A stretch of 64,000 nucleotides of DNA from Calliphora vicina (lineage: Eukaryota > Arthropoda > Insecta > Diptera > Calliphoridae), in assembly GCF_958450345.1 (NCBI RefSeq), contig NC_088784.1, positions 39,866,278-39,930,277 of the forward strand, in the 5' to 3' direction. Made by a program: the position numbers and the translations under genes. Below are positions 24,655 to 36,400 of this stretch, in pieces. Positions within the stretch are counted from its first letter, which is position 1. Each line of letters begins with the position of its first letter. Below the pieces are notes generated by a model. That model was not told the DNA's origin. It made no database searches and worked only from the letters and a program-made list of their open reading frames with translations.

Positions 24655-25285
24655 CCACCTTGGGTCTCACATTTTTTAAAAAAATCGCCAAAAATCTATT
24701 TATAATCCGAATGAGCTGATATTTAAAATATAAATAGCCCTAGAGAAGGTCTACAAAAATATGTATACATATGTAGATTCTCACTTTTAGGTCAAGAGTT
24801 ATTCAGGTTTATTTATTTACTTTTTTTAATTTTGTTCGATCTGTTTTTAGTTTTTTAGATATGTCGGGCCTACGGTGGTTCGAAGTTGTTTTTTTAAAAT
24901 ATCACCTATATTCGCGATAAAATTTCGAATACTATAAAAACAACTTCCTAACAGTCATGTCGCCCTATAAAAAGTTACACGTATCCAAAGTTGGTACATG
25001 TAGAAATGGCCGTATTTATTAAATTTTTTCCCAAAAAAGTCCCTATATATTTTCTTTTGTAGAAAAAAATTTTCTTCGGGATGAAAGTAAAACTTGGCTC
25101 ACTTAAGTGAACCTAGTCGCCTCCAGACTTATCCAAACTTTGCCAATTAAAAAAAAATTTTTGGTTTGAGCAAAAAATTCTAAAAAGGCAAAGCACCGAT
25201 CCTCGAAAAAGCTCCATGCATGTATAGCCCTATATCTTATTTAAACACGTACAAAGTTCAAATACCCTCCCCACTATGGTGGTGT
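24655..25285. repeat. Second copy of the central part of the 13-16 kb element
   Basis: Collinear with 13780-13850 plus 14851-15430: AATCCGAATGAGCTGA, CTTTGCAAATT-like blocks, GAGAAGGTCTACAAAAA, TATAAAAAGTTACACG, GCAAAGCACCGATCCTC. It lacks the 999-bp insertion, so it shows the empty site. It ends at CCACTATGGTGGTGTAGGG (25268-25290). Confidence 0.72.
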
Positions 25286-26094
25286 AGGGTATAATAAATA
25301 TGCTTAAAATATGCTTAAACAATTTAAATATGACATACAAATTTTAAAAATATGCTCTTATGTTATTGTGCAGAAACATAAAATAATCAATGTCATGATC
25401 GTGCTGTAAAGTGACATTCAACCTTAATTTTCATATCTTAATACCCCAGCTGACTGACTCTATTTTACACGTATGTATGTGTTATTTGTAATGCAGAGAG
25501 AATTCAATTGGATACTTTAAATGTCGCATGTAATCTAGACAATTGCCACTTATGTGTATCTAAGTAGTCTATAGAGTAGTCACTTTTTGTGTATTTCTTT
25601 CTAAGTAATCCAATAGAGTCAATTGACCCTCTGACGATATTCACATGTTAAAATAACTACACACGTAGCTTGTTATGTAACTAGTTGTCACCCTAAATGA
25701 TAGGCAAAATCACTAGTTCTGTAGAGTCTCCTGGAACTGATAGGAAATGAATGTCAGGAGCGGTAACTGTGTATGTGAAGTTACAAAATCTTTCTACGAC
25801 AAATCGTACAAGTATGAAATTAGTATCGTGTATCATGTTGTCGTACTAACGAAGTATGAAAAATGTTTGATTTTTTGAGTGCGGAGCACAGTGGAAAATT
25901 TTGGTCATTTTCGGATCAAAAATCTTTAACATTTGAACGGATAAGGATTGTTATAAGATTTTTTTTCTTTGGATAGGTGGGACTTTAAGCTTTAATATTT
26001 ATTATTAATCATAAAAATCGAATTATTTAAAAAAAATGCTATGAACGGTTAAAAATACATTTTTGATATATTTTTTTTAATATTTGTATAAAAG
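25286..26094. other. AT-rich unique sequence, nothing recognised
   Basis: No open frame of interest. A short GTGCGGAGCACAGTGG at 25880 resembles edges of other local repeats. Confidence 0.5.
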
Positions 26095-26535
26095 TTATAA
26101 TACGATAGTACCTTTTAGACCGATTTCAAAATTATAAACAATAATGGAGAGGCATCGAATTAATCTTTCATAAATGTCTGCACATTTTATGAAATTATGT
26201 AAGTTTTTATAAAAAGTTTCGCATTTTTTTATTTTTTTCGTAATTTTTCAAATTCAAGTTTTCTATGAAAACTTATTTTTTTTAGCACAGTGTTTTAAAG
26301 ATAATAGAGACAGAAATGAGCCATTACTTGTTAAAATCAGTTTATATTTGCAAAAGTTATTAAACTTTTTCGATAAAATTGACCTTGTAAATTAAAAATT
26401 GTACAAAAAATTTTTTTTATACTTTTAAATTTTTTTTATACTGAGGGAGAAAATACTACAAAAGGCGTTAATGAAAAGTTGAATAACTTTTAAAATTTTC
26501 ATCCGGTTAAAAAAATTAAAACACTGTTTTGTTAA
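26095..26535. repeat. Dispersed AT-rich repeat, copy 2 (partner at 12380-12790)
   Basis: Same order of shared blocks as copy 1. It ends just before the hAT-like element at 26538, which may have inserted at its edge. Confidence 0.7.
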
Positions 26536-27163
26536 GATAAGGCGACCAGATTTTGAAAATGAAAATAGATGACATAAAAAAGTCAAAAAATTATTTGAAT
26601 TCAACTTTTTTTACACAAAAATGTATGTACGTTCACATGTATGTATATTAGAGTGCTCCAAAATACACGTCGTCCTTTAATTTTAAACATACTCTGAAAG
26701 TTTTACTAAATTCGGAAAACGTTAAGGGTTAATCGTGAAGGTCAAAGGTAAAATTTTTCGATATTTGGAATTTCTAATTGAAAGATATCGAAACGTTATA
26801 TATTTTAAGGCCGATTTTAATGAATCTTTAGAAAAATATAGCTTAAATTCTAGTATTTACAATAAAAGTACAAAAATCTAAATTAATCCTTAATAACACT
26901 TCGGCATCATCTGCAGCAATAACATGTGGAAACTTTTTTTTTGTTTTTCATTGAGATATTATTTTCTTTTATTAAGAGAACAAGCTCGCACGACATTTCC
27001 TATACGATTTGACAGAAAAAACCGGTTACCGGCGTGAAATAAAATTTGTTTTGATTTTAAAAATAAATATTGATCATGCTTTTAAATTAAATTATAGATG
27101 ACAGCCAGTTAAAATAGATGATTGTCCTCTAAAAAAGAGGACGTATGGTCACCTTAGCTAAGA
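26531..27163. mobile_element. 619-bp hAT-like MITE, TAAGG(C/T)GACCA ends
   Basis: The body is 26538-27156, ending TAAGGCGACCA on the left and inverted TAAGGTGACCA on the right. Flanks GTTAAGA and GCTAAGA (one mismatch) suggest a 7- or 8-bp duplication. The right end has GTCCTCTAAAAAAGAGGAC, a perfect palindrome. No transposase. Confidence 0.6.
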
Positions 27164-29782
27164 ACTAAATTTTCTTTATACGTTTGTAGTTATAAATTTT
27201 TATAAGCTATCATAGCAATTAAAAGCAATTAAAATCAAAAAAATTGATAATTATTTTTTTTAAATTTCTGAGTTGCTTAACATTTTTGCATGCCATTTGT
27301 TTATAGGCACCAAAATGCAGCTAATTTTGATATATCTTTTAGATAATAAGTTAAACTTTAATTCTATATTAAAACTAGATCGGAGGCAAACGGCGCCAAT
27401 AGTTAAAATCCTAGTCAAAGTTGCATAGGTGAGCCAAAAAACATTATATATGTATTTTAAATGAATATATTTAAAATCTGCTAACAATGTCTACAAAACT
27501 CATTACAAAGATATAATCTGAACAAGATTCCCTTTCCAACAAGGTATACAATTCTAAAAAAAATAATTATAAATATTAAAAAAAACGTCCTTGAATATGG
27601 TGTAATTTTAACTCCCCAAATCTTTAAAGTCGAAAGTAATGTGTTCTGTCGCCATTTTCGAATACTTCTGTTGACATAATAACTATAATTTCTGCAAATA
27701 ATTATTGCTTGACTTCTTAACTTTACGATAGAACTTGTTTTATGGTTAATTTTGCAAAAATCAATTATGAGATACATACACCTTTATAATCCACTGTGCG
27801 GAGCTTCGATAAGTACAAGAATTAGTATCGTGTCTTATGCTGTCGTGCTACAACATTTAATTCTTCAACGGCTTATTCATATATGTTAGTTATTTTGTGA
27901 TATGTTTTTATTTTTTCAAATGAAAAAAGATGTTACAACGATTTGTAGTAACGTCTATCTCAAAACCGTACTTCAACTAATACTACGAAAATTAGTATAG
28001 TTTATACCCAAAATTATAAATCGAAATTGAAATGAAAACAGATATGAATGTTTTCGATACATTTTTTATACATAAAAAAACTCTAAATTTTTTTGAAGCA
28101 AAATATTTTGAAATGATAATTTTCAATTGCTGATAGAGAAATAAAGAAGATTTAATGTCAGTTTCTCGATGTCGAAAGAAGTTAGTCGATAACATTTAAT
28201 GCTATTTCTATAACAAAATCGACAAAAAACTTTTTGTCCAGACGACAAAAAATATTAAAAACTTGGATAATATGTTAAATATAACAAAACTAGATTTGGA
28301 CGTTCTAGAAAAAGCATTTAAATCCGCCCCCTAGACATAACAAATACAAGAACAAAATTTCATTATTGAAATTCCCCTTATAATCCGATATCCTCCATCA
28401 TCCTCAACTTCTAGAAAAAGTACCCAATTTGGTTCATAATCCCTTAATCTGACAACACTGCCAAACGCCAGTATACGGAATATTATTTTTTTTCGAACAC
28501 TGGTTACAACAGGGTTTTAGTCTTTGCTAAGCAAACGCACCTTGTTAACAGCATGATTCATAGAAACTCTAATTCATAGAAAAAATAAATAAAAACACAT
28601 GAAGAAATGTTTATTATAAAATGTACATATGTAGTTTATTTAAAACATTTAAAAACAATTTAATAGACTTGACAATAAAAACAAATAAACAGAATGTTTA
28701 ATTACATTTAAATTAGCAAACATAAACAATTATTGAGAGTTTTGACAAGGTTTTAAAGATAGGTATTTATTTGTATTTGTAAATTTTACAAAATTATATT
28801 TACTTTAAAAGTTGTATAAAATTTTCTAAGAAAATATTGTTCTTTATTTTGGAGATGCCTTTTTTACAAAGAATTTTATTGATTTGTTTATTTATTTTTT
28901 GGTAAACCAATTTGTTTTTTCTTTTTTTTCATTAAATAACATTCATTTAAATAATTAAATATATAAAAACATAAATAATTTTACTATTGACTAGGTTTTT
29001 GTTTTTCATATTATTTTTGTTGTGATTACTTATTTTTTAAAAAAAATTGTGAATTTTGTTTTACTTATTAGTTTTTATATTCACTAGATTTGTATAAAAT
29101 GTTTTATTAATTATTCTAACCAGAAAGAAATTTATATTTGTTAGACAAATAATTTCTCTAGAGTGCACTGGTTGTTTCACTTTTCTTTTTACATAAATGA
29201 AGTACATAAGAATTTATTTATTAACTTAAGGAGCAAAGTTCAGAATTTAAATAAATTAAATAAAACAATTACATAGCTTTTAATTTACTTTGTTTTTGCC
29301 TAGTTGTGATTTAAACATTAATATCAACATTCATTAAATTAAGTTTATAATTTAAACAGAGAAATATTCTTCTAAAAACTCGTACATATTTGGTAGACAA
29401 GCCAACGAGTTTAATTAAAATGGAGAATTGTTGTTTCAAAGCATTCGAGATTCGTATAATTAAAAAAGTTACTTAAATCTTAGACCACAAGGTTTGTAAC
29501 TTGGCTTAATGTTTTTTGAGTTTTTGCAACAACCACATGTGAAGGTGTTTGATTTAAATAAATTATAGATGGGCCATCTATTGGCAAGATTAGGAATTGT
29601 GATTCTTTGTTTGTTGGTTGGTTGGTTTGTTTTTCAGTTGTGAAGAAATGATTAAATAAATAATTTAAAATAAAATCCGTTAAATAGAAATCTCAGTATT
29701 TTGTTGCTGTTGTGGTTTCTGTGATTATTAAATTAAAGTAGCACTTATTGTTCTAGTAGTAATTGTTAGTGTTCAATATTTC
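27164..29782 (-). other. Region downstream of fus long-form stop: likely 3' UTR, then intergenic
   Basis: There is no coding signal. The part nearest the stop (about 28600-29782) is unique, AT-rich and free of recognisable transposon ends, as expected for a long 3' UTR. Several minus-strand AATAAA hexamers occur (for example near 28845 and 28870), so the cleavage site cannot be chosen. From 27164 to 28600 nothing is recognised except AT-rich sequence. Confidence 0.4.
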
Positions 29783-30415
29783 CTACGAAGTGTACAATTC
29801 TACACAATGATTTGTGACTATAGCAGTTGTACCATTCATATTTGTAGTTGCAGTTGCTGGAGTGGTGGTGGCTTCTGTTGTTGCTACAACCACTGCCTTG
29901 GCAGTTACTACCGGCTGACTCGGAGCAGTCGTGGCTGAATTTGTCTTTTTTGGATTCGTTTTTAATGCACTACGTTCTATGGTGTGACTTGTATCGATGG
30001 CAAGCAATGGCTGTTCAGTTGGAGGCGTTTTCACTATGCGACCCGGTGGTGTATTTACAATTGCTGTTGCAGGTGCTGGAGGCGCAGCCAAAACTACTGC
30101 ACCTTGCAAAGGCGCTGGCGAACTATAGTGGTGATACGGATTTGTGTGAGTATGTCTGGTTGGTGGTGGATGTGGTGGCGGTAAAGCCATTTTATTGTGA
30201 TAGGTGGGTGTGATGGGTGTTACGGGTTGTGGTGGACCAGCCGCTAATGCCGGATATTGCTTGGGAGTTGGCACCATGGTCATTGTAGGTGTCTTATTTG
30301 GTGAGAGTATTAAGCTATTTGTGTTCGTAGGAATTCCCACTGTTGGTGGACTTAGCGGTGACGCTGGATTACCGTAGTTTGTTGGTGGTACAGCGGGTAT
30401 ATAATCGAGAGAATA
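29783..30415 (-). CDS. fus: fus terminal exon: Pro/Thr/Ala-rich C-terminus (long form)
   Basis: Acceptor TATTTTCTAG|TATTCT, phase 0, open for 210 codons to TAG at 29783-29785. The peptide begins YSLDYIPAVPPTNYG and includes SPLSPPTVGIPTNTN. It ends in a Thr/Ala/Val-rich run before NHCVELYTS. There is no recognisable domain; the sequence looks disordered. Its GC content and long open frame in an AT-rich background support coding. Its place in fus is inferred from strand, exact phase match and the absence of any other promoter-side exon nearby. Overlapping plus-strand frames are shadows. Confidence 0.8.
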   Translation of the reverse strand, partial: YSLDYIPAVPPTNYGNPASPLSPPTVGIPTNTNSLILSPNKTPTMTMVPTPKQYPALAAGPPQPVTPITPTYHNKMALPPPHPPPTRHTHTNPYHHYSSPAPLQGAVVLAAPPAPATAIVNTPPGRIVKTPPTEQPLLAIDTSHTIERSALKTNPKKTNSATTAPSQPVVTAKAVVVATTEATTTPATATTNMNGTTAIVTNHCVELYTS

Positions 30416-33400
30416 CTAGAAAATACAAAACATTCATATTAATAACTCATTGTAGAAAATTGTCTAGTGATTTTCGAAGAAATTATTACTACAAAATTTA
30501 CTAAGTTCTAACGTTTGGATTTTGATTCCATAAACAGCTTGAGGTTAAATCACACATATTTAAATCTTTCGTTAAATCGAATTAAAAAGGTTTAAATATA
30601 TGCATACATTACTGTAACCATTATTTAGCATGTATTGGAATTTGGATGTCACCTAATACCACTGTGTGTAATTTTTTGAGTCATGAAAATATAACAATAT
30701 ACGGACACCACTACGTGATAAAAGACCAAAAAATAGGCCGTATCTCCCAGTTTTGCCCAAAGTCATGCTCTTTTTTATGGGCCACCAAATATCATTTTCT
30801 CAGCCTCATATCTGGCAAACAGTTCGGAATCTTGAAGATGAAGTATTTTTGATTTTATATGTCCACAATTTTTGATCTTTATGACAAGGGCTACAACTTT
30901 GCCTCAGAGAGTTAATCAAAATTCCGAACTGTTTGCAAGATATGAGCCTGAGAAAATGACACCGAGGACCCAAATCTTTGGGGGCCCATAGAAAAGTGCA
31001 TGACGTTGGGCAAAACCGGAAGACACGGGTCTTATTCTTATTGGTCTTTTATCACGTAGTGCTGTCCGCATATGGTTACTATTTTCGTGTTGCACTGTGT
31101 AACTAGATGCTGAAATCTTTTGCAAAATTGGATAATGTTAAATGGTTCCACACTTTATATCAAGTTTCGATTTTTGGGTCAAAGTTGCAGTATTTACAAA
31201 AAAATATAAAAAAATTAAAGATTGAAAAAAATTAGTTCCACAACCAGTTCTAGAACGCACGTATATAGGCAGTTATCATTCTAGTTTAGCGTTGCGACAA
31301 ATGATTTTTGTTTGAAATTGTCACCTTCGTAACAAGTTCTATGGAATTGTTACGAAGTCAGTACCCCTGGTTTTTGCTACAAATTATCACTCTCCGAACT
31401 AGTTCTACGGAAGCGATATACACACCATCTTGAGAACGGTTCTGGAAATAGATATTTCATCAATGTGTTTTATTCGATATTGTCATACTTGGATCCAGTT
31501 TAGGGAACCAGTTAAGGAAATGTTTGTTTCTTTTATAACATTACAAAAAAGTATTTTAAAATGCTGGCTTATCGACTTTTAGATCTATTTTTATCTCTCA
31601 AAAAAATATTTAAAAAAAGAATCGATGACAATTTGTTTTCAATGTTCTAGTTCTAAACAAATAGTACAAATTAAACTCTAGAATTCTTAAGAATCACAAC
31701 ATTGTTCTTAAGAATGGGTTCTAGAAGTAATTGCGATATAAATAGTTCTATGGTTGTTATCAAAGAATCTGAAGGGGTTCTGTTTAAGGTCGTTCTAGAA
31801 CAAGTGATTTTTGAAGAAATTTAATTATTGGTCATAAATTTGTTAAAATTATTTCTTAAAAATACATTTCTCAGCTTATTTTTTAATATTTAATTTCAAA
31901 TTACTTCGTTGAATGTCTAATTTACGATTTTGTAATTTAAAATTTCTAGGATACTAAATGGCTTAATCTGAGGTCAAAGTTGCCAAAATTATGTATTAAA
32001 AATAATAAAAAATATAAAAGGCATTGTTGGTTTAGAACAATTTCTGTATTCCATTGCAGCAGTGGGTCAATTTGTAGGCGTATAGCAAAATTGGAATCTA
32101 CACAAAATTCTAAGAAAATTACCAAAAGAAAGTATTAAAATTAAAACCTAGCTCCCGCTGAGAGGCTTCAAAATACACAGTTAAGAAATTTTGATTTTAG
32201 CCGCTTATTTTGATATACAAAACAGATCCTTATCTAATGTCTAGCAGCTGTGATTATTCATATTTTTTAATTTTCACTCAAAGTGAAAAAATCGCCCAAC
32301 TTTTAGAGACCAAAAAACAACTCTAGTTTAAAAATTTGGAATTAGGAATATTTACCTACCATAGGTGGTCCATGGCTGCCAGGCACATGAGTGGGTGAAT
32401 GTGTGGGCTGATTGAAGTACGTCGTCGGAGATACAGGAGGACTTGGATATGGCCAATAAACTAAAGGATGTGGATAAAATGCCGCTGGATGGGGCGGCGG
32501 ATGTGTAGGACCATGCGGATGATGAGGAGCACGATGAGGTGAAGCCAAAATGGGTCCTGGTGGAGGAAATGGACCAAAATGACCAAATGGAGGACCAATC
32601 ACAGAGGCACCTAAATAAACAAATTTGAAATAAATTAACAAAAAATCTTTTAATAATATAAATTTAAACATAATTCAAAATGATACTAAATATTTATTTG
32701 ATTTCCATAATTTTAATAATAATAAAAAAAAAACAATAATAGGGATATTCAATCAAACTCGTTTACTACTCATTTTTAAAATATATGTTGGCAAACATGA
32801 AAGCCTAACAAACAGTAGACGAGTGTAAATTAAAATTCATAATAAATCCATGATTATTAAAACTTAAATGTTTAGAACAAATTCAAAACAAACTCAAAAT
32901 TATTTAATTAATTAATTCAGAAATTATAAATAAAAACAAAACAAAACTAAAAACAGTAAAGAAATAGTTCAAAGTGTTAAAAGTTATACAGTGTTTTTCA
33001 ATTTTTTTTTATTTTGAAAAAGGTATTCGGTTAAATAGTGTTAAGAAAGGGAAGTCAGGTAAGGAAGAGAGTGAATAATATTAAATTAAAATTAAAAGCA
33101 CTCACCGTAGCAAAATTTATTAAATTAAAACATTTATTTAAAAAAAAATTTAATAATTACCAGTGACCCACCATGAATAAGAAGACTGTTTTTTTTTTGC
33201 AATTCAGTATTTTTTTTTTGTTTTTAATTTTTATGCCACCAGCACCACCAATAAGAGTAGAATACAACTGACACTCTGGACCAAAAAAGTACGTACGATG
33301 ATGAATATAATAATTATTTTGGTGTAAAAAAATAATAAATGTATAAAAATTAAACAACACACACATTTTAATGTAACTATGTAGTATAAACAATCACTTT

Positions 33401-36400
33401 TAATTAAAAAAAAAATAATAAAATAATAATTTAAACTAAAGTTATTATTATTATTATTATTTTGTAAGGAAGCTCCAGTGCTAAAAATAAATTCAATCCA
33501 TTTAATATATTGAAAAAGAAACCCAAAACGTTACATACGACTTAATTTACCAAAAAAAAAAGAGAATATGAAATTACAATGCTAATCATATGTCAAAATT
33601 ATGCTGCAAATGAAAAAATGGCTGCACTTATATGAAACATTGAACGTTAGACATGGGGTTTTGAAGTTTTTCCCGCAGATGCATATAATTTTTTAACTAT
33701 TTGGAAAACTTTTAGATTTAAAAAAATAATACTAATAAATAATAATAAGATCCCAAAATCCATAACGATTAAAAATCCATTGAAAAATAATTTTGATGGA
33801 ATTTTCAAAATTTTAAAATAAAGGTGCTGGAGTTCTTGAAAAGTCCAACAATCTAGAATTTTATAATATGTATATAAGTTAATTTTTAAAGCCATATTAA
33901 AAAGCTAGCACAAAGTACTGAAAACAGTACTAAAATATTTCAAACGTTATAGGTTTACAAAATTGAATTTCCAATTACACAGGTCAACGGGAAAAAATGT
34001 GCACCATAATTGAGAAGCCGCAGATACTTTTTTGAAAATTTAAAAATTTTGGGAAATTTATTTTTTCTAGAAGATCAATTCAAAATAAATTTGTAAAAAA
34101 ATCGAAAAAGTACTTTTTGTTCTGCGGCTACTCAATTGTACTACTGGAACCACAATACATCAAAATTGTGTAGTGGTTTAAAAAGCCTCTAATATTTTTT
34201 CTATTTTGTTGCCCTGTGTAATGTCTTCAAATCAAATGCATACAATTTTAAATATTGATTTCGAAATCTTATATTCCAATAGCTAACTTCAAAGTCCGTT
34301 AGGGACCTTGAGAGGGAAGGGGATTTGGTTGATTGGTGGCCCTTATTTAACACTATTTCGATTTTCAAAGGTGTTCAATAATTTGTTCCGTCATCTACAA
34401 ATCAAATGTTCAAAAGTTTAGCAGCTAACCCATTGTATGTACAATAATTAAAATTTGCATATTTAATTTTCATTTATCAATTATTAGAATAGAAAAAAAG
34501 TTGTATAATTTTTTTTAGCAATTTTGTACTTTAAAATAAAAATTTTAAATATTTTAGGAAAACAAAATTTAAAAATTTTCAAAATTTTTTTTTAATTTTT
34601 TAAAATATTTTTTTTTTTGAAAAATTATGAGTGAAAAAATATTTTTTTTTGGTGAAAAAAAATCGGTATAAAAAATTATTTTTCCCGATTTGGACCCATT
34701 GTAGGTCCTACAGACTATGGCCTTATATTTGAAAATATCTATAATTAGATATCCTTATTCAAATATAGAACAAAAATATGCCAAAAATCGAGGTTGTCCT
34801 GGTTTTTTCCTTATATCTCAGCCAGTTGCTGGCCGATTTTCTCGATTTTAAATAGCAATTGATGTATGAATCATGTATGTAAATTATTTGGGGGCTACGG
34901 AAAGTTGATTTCAACATACAGACGGACAGACGGATATGGCAATATCGACTCTGCTATCTATAACGATTCAGAGTATATGTATATACTTTGTAGATGCGCA
35001 AATGGAAAATGTAGAAATTACAAACTTATAAATATATACCCTTGCCTACTCATGGTGAGGGGTATACAAATTTTGCAAATATTAAATTTGGGATTTGAGA
35101 TATGCTTGAAAGTTTTGTTGGTATAAAGTTATACTGGGTTAACTATGTTTTGCTAAAATTTTAAGCATTTGGTTTTAGATGACCGATAACAAATTTAGAC
35201 CTTGGGGTCACCGAAAAAGTCCAATATACATAAGAGCCAGTTTAGTGACTACTTTAGAAAACTGTAGATCTAGAGAAAGGGTTTAGAGATATACCACCAT
35301 GTAACGTTTAATGTTAAGATGTTTTACAATATTCTAGTTGATGTTACGAGGAGCAGGAGAAAATTACTTACAGCTTCAAATAGTCGGAGTAATACTCTAT
35401 TTGTTAACACCATCCACAATAAAAAACACATACAAATAGTTATAGATAAATTAAATTAAAATTAATAAATAAAAAAATAAATAAATAAAATTGTATGCGT
35501 AGTTTTCACTGCATCAGCACCTTGAACCCAAGATTAAAAAAAATCCAAAGAATTTGTTTTTTATTTTGATTTTAATTGAAGAAATGTGGGCGGACGTTAC
35601 ACAGACACACACGTAGTTACATATGCAGGTAGTAGAGATGTTTAAATACAATTATAAAACTAAACTATAAACTAAAATAATAATAATAAGTAGTAAATAA
35701 ATGTACTAAATATGTTTAAAGTATATTTAAGCCACCTTTGAAACCCTTCTATTTATTTTTTTGTTTGATTCATTTATTGTTTTTATTTTTTGTTGCTGGA
35801 AACCACCAAAATTTTTTGTTAATTTTTCAATACCAATTAAATGGAAAACTTGTACACACTCTAACTCAAATGAATACAAATTCCACCATTCAATTAATAA
35901 ATCAAAAGAGTAAGAGAAAAACAAAATTATAAATAAATAAAAATAAAGGAAAAAAATACACACACACATAAAAATGCTAAATAAATGAATGACACCCTAC
36001 AGGAAAAAAAATTAATTTAAATAAAAATGCGAGTTAAAAACACTAGAGAATTATACACACACACATACAAACTAAATTTTGAAGAAATGTTTTGTTTTTG
36101 TTTTTTAAGATGAATATATTATATATTTTTGTTGTTGTTCTCTATAAACAATATTTTTAAGTAGATAAAATGTTTGTTTTTTGTAATATTTAATATTTAT
36201 TTAAGTAAATAATTCAAAATTAAGAATGTGGGAAGAATATATTTATGTTGTATTATTGTAAGTAAAAAAAATAATTAATTAATTAAAATTATTTAATATC
36301 AAAACGAAATTAAAATGTATTTTTTGTTTTTTTTTTTGTTAAATTGTAAGAATGTAAAGCCAAATAATGTTTTACTTTTTGTTTTTATTCTAAATAAAAC

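Noticed and set aside
27260..28195. Three minus-strand frames of 67-98 codons
   Set aside because: AT-rich chance frames downstream of fus; no domain, no conserved motif, no splice support.
29848..30213. Plus-strand frames over the terminal fus exon
   Set aside because: Trp/Leu/Cys-rich antisense reading of the Pro/Thr-rich exon; no start or splice support.
32356..32360. Alternative donor GTAG|GTAAAT for the first distal fus exon
   Set aside because: It leaves a phase that reads a stop within about 16 codons of the terminal exon.
33157..33393. Minus-strand frame with FFGPECQLYSTLIGGAGG
   Set aside because: The patch is GC-richer, but no acceptor/donor pair fits the fus phases and the frame is otherwise A/T-run encoded.
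35727..35969. Overlapping frames on both strands near 35.7-36.0 kb
   Set aside because: Phe/Leu/Lys-rich readings of T and A runs; no support.
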